Positions 16,097-22,743 of a DNA stretch of 28,603 nt are shown here, piece by piece. The notes below the pieces were generated by a model, which did not search any database, had not been told where the DNA came from, and saw only the letters and a list, made by a program, of their open reading frames with translations. The number at the start of each line of letters is the position of its first letter. The stretch's first letter is position 1. The DNA is from GCA-2794515 sp033763335. GTDB lineage: Bacteria; Chloroflexota; Anaerolineae; Aggregatilineales; Phototrophicaceae. The translations under genes were made by a program, and so were the position numbers. The stretch spans positions 1 to 28,603 of the forward strand of contig JANRKU010000027.1 of the NCBI GenBank assembly GCA_033763335.1, written 5' to 3'.

Positions 16097-17104
16097 ATGA
16101 CCAACCTATTACAATCACAATTAGAAGCCTATTTATCCGCACAGACCACTAGCGCCGTCACCATCACCGATATGATACCCCTCGCTGGTGGGGCATCGCG
16201 TGAAAGCTGGTTGCTCACGGCGCATATCAACAATATCCCTAATAAATTGGTGTTACGCAAAGATTATCCCACCCAGATGAATGAATCGGCATTGACGCGC
16301 AATCAAGAATATCGGCTCATGTCTAGGGCGTATGAAAATGGGGTCAGTGTGGCAAAAATGCGCTTCATTTGTGATGACCCCGCCGTGTTGGGATTGCCAT
16401 TTTTCTTGATGGATTATGTAGACGGCATCAGCGTGGGTCGGCAGGTGATGAAAGCCCCAGAACTCGCTACTGCGCGTGAACGATTGCCAGAACAACTTGC
16501 AGAACAACTCGCGCTCATCCACAACATGCGTGTAGATGATTTGGAATTTTTGCCCCGCCCACCACAAGCCACATCGCCAACACGCGCTGTTATAGATGAG
16601 GTGTATGCGGTATTAGACCACTTGGGGGTTAAATCGCCCACATTTGAATTTTGCCTGCGCTGGGCGCTAAATCACGCCCCACAGGTAGACCGTGTTACCT
16701 TTGTGCATGGCGATTTTCGGATTGGCAATATGCTCGTGGCAGAAAGTGGCTTATCTGCCGTGATTGATTGGGAATTTGGGCATATTGGCGACCCGCGTGA
16801 GGAACTGGGCTATATTTGTATGCGTGATTGGCGTTTTGGCAATGACCATTTGCACATGGGCGGGCTTGCCCCCCGTGAGCGATTTATCCGTGCCTATGAA
16901 GGGTTTAGTGGGGCAACCATTGACCGTTCTGCGGTGGATTGGTGGGAGATTGTCGGCAATATTCGATGGGGCGTGATATGCCTCGCCCAAGCACAACGCC
17001 ATTTGAGCGGGGCAGACCCCAGTGTGGAATTGGCGAGTTTGGGCAGGCGCTCTGCCGAAATGCAATTAGAGGCGTTGCGCCTCATTGAGAAAATCGGGAT
17101 ATAA
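16097..17104 (+). CDS. APH-family phosphotransferase, ACAD10/11 N-terminal type
   Basis: A 335-aa kinase-like protein. It has a nucleotide-binding N-lobe (LAGGASRESWLL, then VLRKDYP with the ATP Lys), the Brenner motif VHGDFRIGNML (H204, D206, N211) and the metal-binding AVIDWEFGHIGDPREELGYI (D224). This is the pattern of the phosphotransferase family found as the N-terminal domain of ACAD10/ACAD11 and as LvaA in levulinate catabolism, where it phosphorylates the hydroxyl of 4-hydroxyacyl-CoAs. It is not a typical antibiotic-resistance APH. The acyl-CoA dehydrogenase partner may be the gene at 12784-13980. The Shine-Dalgarno is weak (AGAG) but the promoter is strong. The second kinase gene begins 37 nt after the stop and may be read from the same transcript. 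Confidence 0.87.
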   Translation: MTNLLQSQLEAYLSAQTTSAVTITDMIPLAGGASRESWLLTAHINNIPNKLVLRKDYPTQMNESALTRNQEYRLMSRAYENGVSVAKMRFICDDPAVLGLPFFLMDYVDGISVGRQVMKAPELATARERLPEQLAEQLALIHNMRVDDLEFLPRPPQATSPTRAVIDEVYAVLDHLGVKSPTFEFCLRWALNHAPQVDRVTFVHGDFRIGNMLVAESGLSAVIDWEFGHIGDPREELGYICMRDWRFGNDHLHMGGLAPRERFIRAYEGFSGATIDRSAVDWWEIVGNIRWGVICLAQAQRHLSGADPSVELASLGRRSAEMQLEALRLIEKIGI

Positions 17105-17105
17105 T
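17075..17105 (+). promoter_or_regulatory. Possible promoter of the second kinase fusion
   Basis: TATAAT (17100-17105) overlaps the phosphotransferase stop codon. The nearest -35-like hexamer is TTGCGC (17075-17080) with a long 19-nt spacer. It may allow separate expression of the kinase gene, but read-through from the phosphotransferase is equally possible. Confidence 0.35.
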
Positions 17106-17130
17106 CAAATTTGCAGTCAAAATAATAAAA

Positions 17131-17137
17131 AAAGGTG
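17131..17137 (+). promoter_or_regulatory. Ribosome binding site deciding the second kinase start
   Basis: AAAGGTG lies 4 nt before the ATG at 17142. It rules against an in-frame start at 17085, which would overlap the phosphotransferase gene and add 19 residues unlike a kinase N-terminus. Confidence 0.75.
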
Positions 17138-17141
17138 TCTC

Positions 17142-20100
17142 ATGAAAGAACGCATTGGCAATCGGTACGAATTTGACCGCGCCTCTGGGGTAATTGGGCG
17201 TGGGGGGATGGGGACGGTGTATTTAGGCATAGATACCCAAACGGGGATGACTGTCGCTATTAAACAATTACTCCCCGATTTAGTGAGCAATACGACCGAT
17301 TTTATCACCCGCTTCATGCGCGAGGCAGAGGTGTTGCGGGGGTTACAACACCCCAACATCATCAACGTGTATGACACCATCAACGATGTTGAACTAGGGC
17401 ATTATTTGGTCATGGAATATATTGGCGGTGGCTCATTGTGGGATGAATTACAAGCCAAACCACAACTCCCCATTTCGCGTATTCTCACACTTGCCCAAGA
17501 TATTGCCTCTGCGTTGATAAAGGTGCATGAAAAAAATATCATCCACCGCGATATTAAGCCCGCCAATGTACTCATTGCCGATGATAAATCGCCACGACTC
17601 TCCGATTTTGGTGTGATTTATCTTCAAGACCGCACCCGTGTGACTGAGACAGGTGGGTTAGTCGGTACATTCGATTATTTAGCCCCAGAAATGCTCAATG
17701 GCGCTGGGATGACACAGCAATCGGATATATGGGCGTTTGGGGTGATGCTCTACGAAATGGTTGCAGGCAAGCGCCCATTTTCTGGTGATGCAGTGAGTGT
17801 GACCCTCGCCGCTATTATGATGAAACCCCATCCCGATTTACAAGCCATACGACCAGATGCCCCTGCTAATTTGGTGCGCCTCATTGATTGGATGCTGGCT
17901 AAAAATCCACAAGACCGTGTGGCAGATATGACCATCGTTCATCAATCCCTCGTCGAAATTATGAATGGATATGACCTCTCGGTGAATATCCCGACAAATC
18001 GCCTCATGCCCTTCAAACGGATTGGAAGCCTACCAAAAATTTTCTTAGATGACCCCTTTTATGACCGTACACAAGAACAAACTGCCATCAGCAATTTTTT
18101 GACCGAATCCAAGCCTTTTATTGGCGTGTATGGACGCGGTGGCATTGGCAAAACAGCGTTGGTTAGCAAAGTATTGGGTGATTTTGAGAAGAATCTTGCT
18201 TTAGATGGGGTGGTCTATTTACGCGCCAATAGCATCCCTGTCTTAAATGGGGAAATATTGCTCGATTCACTGGCTAAATTATTACCTGAGTCGCATGATT
18301 TTCATGCCCAACGGACAGATAATACAAAACCGTTTACCGAAAAAGTGCGACTGCTCTTAGATGGCTTATCTGGTGGGCATTATGTCGTTTACATTGATAA
18401 TTTCGAGACCTTGCAAGACCCCGAAAACCATACCATTACCGATGATGCTATCCGTGATTTTTTGACTGTTATGTTAGAAACACGCGGAAATGGGGTGCTA
18501 TCGGTCATTGTTACCACGCGCTATCCCCTCCCATTTGCCAATATATATAAATCCTATGAAGCGGTTGTGCGTTTGGATGAAGGTTTGCCATTGGCAGAGG
18601 CTATTCAATTTTTGCGTGAAATGGATAAGCAAGGTGTCCTCCCCGTTGATGATACACAACTAGGTGTGTGGATAAGCAAAGTCGGCGGATTTCCACGCGG
18701 GTTAGAAGCCCTTATTGGGTATTTGAATGGTGGCGAAACCCGCCATATAGATGATTTGCTCGATGACCCCACGTTGTTTGAGGGGGAGGTGTTGAGCAAT
18801 GTGGTACACCAAATTCATGAGGCACTCCCACAAGATTTCCGACGAGTGATGACTGGTGTGGCAATTATTGGACAATCTACCGCGCGGACAGAACTCGATT
18901 ATTTGCTATCACCTTATATGGATGCGTCACGTATTCGCCTCATTTTGGAGCGTTTGGTAGATGGGCGCTTTTTGACATATAACCGCCAAAATCGGACATA
19001 TAGTATTCATCCCATAGACCGTGACTATGCCTTATCTAGCACCCTGAAAGGGTCATCTGATGATGCCGATACCCCATTTACCCAATATACCTTGAATTGG
19101 CGTATGGCAGAGTATTGTGTCACGCAATATAAACCCAAAGCGGAATGGAAAACCATTGATGATATTGCCCCGCAACTGCGTGAAATTGAATATCGCTATC
19201 AGTGTGGCGAATATGATGCCATTGTTCTTATCTTCGATAGTATTTCACTATTGCATCTATTTTATTGGGGATATGTGGAATTGGTGATAGATTGGCTTTT
19301 GCGCCTACAAGACTTGGTGCAAAAAGAGGAGATATTGCTCAAAGTTCATTCCATCTTATTGGTTGGATATTGGCATTTGGTGAATTATTCAATGTCATTA
19401 CACCATGCACAAATCGCCTTGAACATGGCAGAGCAACAACAGAATGAGGTCTCCCAAGCAACCATATTGGGAAATATTGCCACCATTCATTACTCCAGAG
19501 GAAAAATTGAAGAGGCAATCGTTTATATAGAACGTGCTATTACCCTCTCGCAAAAGACGAATAACCGAACCAAACAAGCGATTCAATTGGGGAATTTAGG
19601 GGGTATTTATTATAGCTTAGGCGAATTTGAAAAAGCAGTTGACTATTATCGTAAAGGCTTAGATATTAGCCAAGAGATTGGTGATAAACTCAACCAATCG
19701 CGCCAATTGAGCAATTTAGGCGAGGTGATGAGTATTCTAAAACGCCCTGATGAAGCAATACCCTATCTAACCGAATCCATTCGCATTGCCCAAGACATTA
19801 ATGCGATCGCTATGGTACAAAATAATTGGATATTTTTAGCGCGGGCTTATTGGCTATTTGCCGATTTTAATAAGGGGCTAGAGGCAATTAAACAGGCTTT
19901 TGACCTCAATCATGATAATCCTGATAGACAGCATTATGGCATGGTTTTATATGGATGCCTCATCTGGGGTGTGGGACATCCCGAAAAAGCCATTGAATTT
20001 TTTCAGGATGTCATCCAATTAACCGATAAAGTATTGGCGATTGCCTCCGATAATTTTGAAGCCTTATATAGTCGTGCTTTGGCATGGGCAGGGTTATGGA

Positions 20101-20267
20101 TAGCCAAAGGTGAGGAGACCTATTATCAACAAGCAATGACCGCTTATCGCACGGCTGTGCAAACCAGTGGGACGAAAGGGACATTGTTTGAAAAACGCCA
20201 ACTGCTTGAGACACTACTCACTTACACCGATAAAGATGGGTCAGGATTATTGGCGTTACTCGCCTAA
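17142..20267 (+). CDS. Ser/Thr protein kinase fused to NACHT/STAND-like ATPase and TPR repeats
   Basis: A 1041-aa soluble protein. Kinase domain (about 9-270): GRGGMG (19-24), AIK (K41), HRDIKPANV (D137), SDFG (D155), YLAPE. All catalytic residues are intact. An ATPase domain begins near 300 with Walker A GRGGIGKT (331-338) and a Walker B-like VVYIDNFE (D419), followed by a TTRYP sensor-like motif and a winged-helix-like region (about 590-680). TPR repeats lie at about 780-960, the clearest being ATILGNIATIHYSRGKIEEA and AIQLGNLGGIYYSLGEFEKA. The order matches the kinase at 238-3624, but the ATPase part is clearly divergent, so they are distant paralogues and not a recent duplication. Its stop overlaps the convergent 296-aa gene by 12 nt. 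The substrate and trigger are unknown; STAND proteins of this kind can act in signalling or in defence. Confidence 0.92.
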   Translation: MKERIGNRYEFDRASGVIGRGGMGTVYLGIDTQTGMTVAIKQLLPDLVSNTTDFITRFMREAEVLRGLQHPNIINVYDTINDVELGHYLVMEYIGGGSLWDELQAKPQLPISRILTLAQDIASALIKVHEKNIIHRDIKPANVLIADDKSPRLSDFGVIYLQDRTRVTETGGLVGTFDYLAPEMLNGAGMTQQSDIWAFGVMLYEMVAGKRPFSGDAVSVTLAAIMMKPHPDLQAIRPDAPANLVRLIDWMLAKNPQDRVADMTIVHQSLVEIMNGYDLSVNIPTNRLMPFKRIGSLPKIFLDDPFYDRTQEQTAISNFLTESKPFIGVYGRGGIGKTALVSKVLGDFEKNLALDGVVYLRANSIPVLNGEILLDSLAKLLPESHDFHAQRTDNTKPFTEKVRLLLDGLSGGHYVVYIDNFETLQDPENHTITDDAIRDFLTVMLETRGNGVLSVIVTTRYPLPFANIYKSYEAVVRLDEGLPLAEAIQFLREMDKQGVLPVDDTQLGVWISKVGGFPRGLEALIGYLNGGETRHIDDLLDDPTLFEGEVLSNVVHQIHEALPQDFRRVMTGVAIIGQSTARTELDYLLSPYMDASRIRLILERLVDGRFLTYNRQNRTYSIHPIDRDYALSSTLKGSSDDADTPFTQYTLNWRMAEYCVTQYKPKAEWKTIDDIAPQLREIEYRYQCGEYDAIVLIFDSISLLHLFYWGYVELVIDWLLRLQDLVQKEEILLKVHSILLVGYWHLVNYSMSLHHAQIALNMAEQQQNEVSQATILGNIATIHYSRGKIEEAIVYIERAITLSQKTNNRTKQAIQLGNLGGIYYSLGEFEKAVDYYRKGLDISQEIGDKLNQSRQLSNLGEVMSILKRPDEAIPYLTESIRIAQDINAIAMVQNNWIFLARAYWLFADFNKGLEAIKQAFDLNHDNPDRQHYGMVLYGCLIWGVGHPEKAIEFFQDVIQLTDKVLAIASDNFEALYSRALAWAGLWIAKGEETYYQQAMTAYRTAVQTSGTKGTLFEKRQLLETLLTYTDKDGSGLLALLA

Positions 20268-21146
20268 TTCATAGTTGATATCGGTAGCGCCTTCTGCCTC
20301 TAGCCATGCCAAAACAGCAGGTAAACCAGTCGCAATTTCGCCAAAATGCACTTTTTTGAGCGTAATTGTGGTTTTATCCGCTAAAATCGTGGTGGGGTAG
20401 GGGGGCATATTCGATTGTTTATCCCAATTTGGGATAATCGCACAGGCTTCCCGAACATCATCCAATAGGTCTGCATCTTCTTCGCTTAGGCTGGGCAATT
20501 TCTTAAAGGCTTCTTCGAGGAGGGCATCATAGCGTTTTTTATAGATGGGCATACCGCGTAGTGGGATTAAATTGGGGTGATGGTCAAGAGATTCTAATAC
20601 CACCAGATGTTGGCAATATATTTTATCCAGCGCCAATAGCTTATCCGCATCGGCATCTTTTTCACCATCCACAAATACAATCCATGGGCAATGTGCCATG
20701 CCATTTTGGGCAATATAGGTCGTGAGGACAGCCGCTATTTTTTGTGCGGTGGGGATGGTTGCGGTGATAGTCACTGGCAGGCGGGTATTATCGGTGTCTA
20801 TCAGCGCCGATGCCCCCAATGCTTTGATGATGGCATCGAATGGTTTGGCGGGTGTGATGGTTTCGCCACTGCTGATGAATACCAATTCTTCATAAACACT
20901 GACGGTTTCTTCAATATCGGCTATATCGCTGACCGCTAACCATTCGTGTCCACGTTCCCACTTCAGGTTATATTTTTGGGCAATTTCGATTTCGACTGGT
21001 GATGGAGCAGTCCCTAATTTTTTCGATTGAAACGGATGGTTTACATGCCATTGGGCAATTGCTTCAATATGGCTATAAAGGGTTTGTGCCAAAGATTCGG
21101 CTTGTTCGGATGTTTCACATAAAGCAATGACTGTAAAGGTCGGCAT
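20256..21146 (-). CDS. Unrecognised 296-aa protein
   Basis: I do not recognise a family. The protein is soluble, with no signal peptide or membrane segment. The first 60 residues read as a small alpha/beta unit (TFTVIALCETSEQAESLAQT). The middle has IVFVDGEKDADADKLLALDK and a second alpha/beta-like segment (LPVTITATIPTAQKIAAVLT) that resembles the N-terminus, hinting at an internal duplication. The C-terminus is acidic and ends in GATDINYELGE. A good Shine-Dalgarno (GGAG, 7 nt) and a TTGTGA-N17-TATCAT promoter support a real gene. Its end overlaps the convergent kinase gene by 12 nt. It is divergent from the secreted hydrolase gene. Confidence 0.82.
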   Translation of the reverse strand: MPTFTVIALCETSEQAESLAQTLYSHIEAIAQWHVNHPFQSKKLGTAPSPVEIEIAQKYNLKWERGHEWLAVSDIADIEETVSVYEELVFISSGETITPAKPFDAIIKALGASALIDTDNTRLPVTITATIPTAQKIAAVLTTYIAQNGMAHCPWIVFVDGEKDADADKLLALDKIYCQHLVVLESLDHHPNLIPLRGMPIYKKRYDALLEEAFKKLPSLSEEDADLLDDVREACAIIPNWDKQSNMPPYPTTILADKTTITLKKVHFGEIATGLPAVLAWLEAEGATDINYELGE

Positions 21147-21174
21147 ATATTTTCTCCAATATGTAATAGATAGG

Positions 21175-21203
21175 ATGATAGTGCATGAGGATATGCTTCA
21201 CAA
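21175..21203 (-). promoter_or_regulatory. Promoter of the 296-aa gene
   Basis: On the minus strand TTGTGA (complement of 21198-21203), a 17-nt spacer, then TATCAT (complement of 21175-21180). The predicted start near 21168 leaves about a 22-nt leader carrying the Shine-Dalgarno GGAG. Confidence 0.6.
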
Positions 21204-21256
21204 CGGGCAAAATAGAGTAGATGCTTAATAAACCTGTTGAAGTGGCGATTTGAGGG

Positions 21257-21262
21257 TATAAT
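21257..21262 (+). promoter_or_regulatory. Possible -10 box of the secreted hydrolase gene
   Basis: A perfect TATAAT lies 38 nt before the TTG start. No good -35 sits at 16-18 nt; the closest TTGAAG is at 14 nt. An activator may be needed, or the box may be fortuitous. Confidence 0.4.
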
Positions 21263-21300
21263 CAAACCAATATTTATTTTTTTGAAAGGATGAAATAGTC

Positions 21301-22605
21301 TTGATAAAACTATTACGCTACACAATATTGTTAATTATCGTTTTTGGAGCATTCAGCGTGTTTGCACAAGAAGGTGATTCGGTGTATGGCGATTTAACCC
21401 CCGACGCACCAGAACTCGCGGCACGCGGTGACTATAAAGTGGGTGTCCAAACCCTGCAATTGGTCAACCCCAACCAAGTGGATATTCTCAACGAAGCCGT
21501 TTATGACCGCCCTATCACCGTTGAAGTGTGGTATCCCGCCATCATTGGTGATGGTGAAGAAGAAATGACCACCTATACCAGCCAATTGGGACGCGCCGAC
21601 CAAAATAATGTCGAAGATTTTACCTTTGCAGGACGCGCCTTGCGTGATGCCGCGCCAGATTCGGCTTCTGCGCCCTATCCATTGGTGATTGTCTCACATG
21701 GCTATCCGGGGTCACGCTATATGATGACCTATCTCACCGAAAATCTCGCCTCAAAGGGATATGTGGTGGTCGCCATTGACCATACCGATTCCACATTTGC
21801 TGATGCGGGCAATTTCTTTAGCACCCTGTATAATCGCTCACTTGACCAAGTATTCGTGTTGAACGAAATGGCACGTTTGAGCGCCGAAGATGGCTTCCTC
21901 AATGGCTTGGTCAATGCCGATAACACCGCCATTATCGGGTATTCGATGGGTGGCTATGGGGCATTGAACGCCGCAGGCGCGGGTTATAATGCGGTTTTGG
22001 CGGGTTTCTTGCCCATCATTGAACCCCGTACCGCCGCCAGCCCCGACTATGCCTCTTTTGTAGACCCACGCATTAAGGCGATTGTCGTTTTTGCGCCATG
22101 GGGTGGCGACTTGAGCGCCTTTGGCATGGCTGGCACGGGTTTCTGGGATTTAGAAGCACTGGGTGGTATCACCATCCCCTCTTTATGGATAGCGGGCGAT
22201 ATGGATGATGTGGCGGGGTATGATGCCATTGTCGGCTTGTTTGATAATGCCGTCAATTCAGAACGCTATTTGCTCACCTATGCCAATGCGCTCCATAACG
22301 TTGCGCCCAATCCACCACCCGCCGTCATTCGTGAATTTGGCGATTATGAACGCTATTCTGAACCCGCTTGGGACGAAGCACGCATCAACAACATCAACCA
22401 ACATTTTGTGAGCGCATTCTTGGCACATTATTTGGGCGGTGGCGATAGCAGTGCCTATCTAAAACCCCTCGTGGAAAATGCCAATGATGGTGTCGCCAGT
22501 TTTGATGAATCGGGCAACCGTACTGCCGATTACACCTATTGGGAAGGATTTTTGCCCCGCACTGCCACAGGCATGATGTTACGTGCCGTTGGTGCTGGCG
22601 AATAA
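21301..22605 (+). CDS. Secreted alpha/beta hydrolase (PAF-acetylhydrolase/dienelactone-hydrolase-like)
   Basis: A 434-aa exported hydrolase. The N-terminal signal peptide runs MIKLLRYTILLIIVFGAFSV and probably ends at FAQ (about residue 23). The fold shows an oxyanion-loop motif VIVSHGYPGSRYM (about 129-141), the nucleophile elbow GYSMGG (S215), a likely acid in WIAGDMDD (D300) and His in ANALHNVAP (H332). The motif set and length resemble secreted esterases of the platelet-activating-factor acetylhydrolase type. The true substrate is unknown; a lipid or polyester ester is possible. The start codon is TTG: AAAGGA lies 10 nt upstream, and the nearby ATG at the end of the Shine-Dalgarno is closed by TAG after one codon. 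A strong terminator follows the stop by about 31 nt. Confidence 0.9.
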   Translation: MIKLLRYTILLIIVFGAFSVFAQEGDSVYGDLTPDAPELAARGDYKVGVQTLQLVNPNQVDILNEAVYDRPITVEVWYPAIIGDGEEEMTTYTSQLGRADQNNVEDFTFAGRALRDAAPDSASAPYPLVIVSHGYPGSRYMMTYLTENLASKGYVVVAIDHTDSTFADAGNFFSTLYNRSLDQVFVLNEMARLSAEDGFLNGLVNADNTAIIGYSMGGYGALNAAGAGYNAVLAGFLPIIEPRTAASPDYASFVDPRIKAIVVFAPWGGDLSAFGMAGTGFWDLEALGGITIPSLWIAGDMDDVAGYDAIVGLFDNAVNSERYLLTYANALHNVAPNPPPAVIREFGDYERYSEPAWDEARINNINQHFVSAFLAHYLGGGDSSAYLKPLVENANDGVASFDESGNRTADYTYWEGFLPRTATGMMLRAVGAGE

Positions 22606-22636
22606 TAATATATCCCCTTCTCTACCGTTAGATTAT

Positions 22637-22670
22637 AAAAAAACACCGCCATTATCGGCGGTGTTTTTTT
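22637..22670 (+). terminator. Intrinsic terminator of the hydrolase gene
   Basis: CACCGCC (22644-22650) pairs with GGCGGTG (22657-22663) around ATTATC, with an A7 run before and a T7 run after. It can also work on the minus strand. Confidence 0.88.
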
Positions 22671-22672
22671 GA

Positions 22673-22721
22673 TGTAAATGGGCGGACATACGCGCCTAAC
22701 GGCGCTAGTACCGCCCTTACA
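22673..22721. repeat. REP-like hairpin element
   Basis: Outer inverted ends TGTAA/TTACA and GGGCGG/CCGCCC enclose an inner GCGCC-TAAC-GGCGC hairpin. Read on the minus strand it begins TGTAAGGGCGG, like the flanks of the 20-bp palindromes in this window. It lies between the hydrolase terminator and the stop of the vWA gene. Confidence 0.6.
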
Positions 22722-22743
22722 ATTTTTCAAAATGCCCTAAAAC

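Noticed and set aside
16097..17104. Aminoglycoside resistance gene
   Set aside because: The fold is shared, but the VHGDFRIGNML and DWEFGHIGDPREELGY motifs fit the ACAD10/11-LvaA group, and the context is metabolic.
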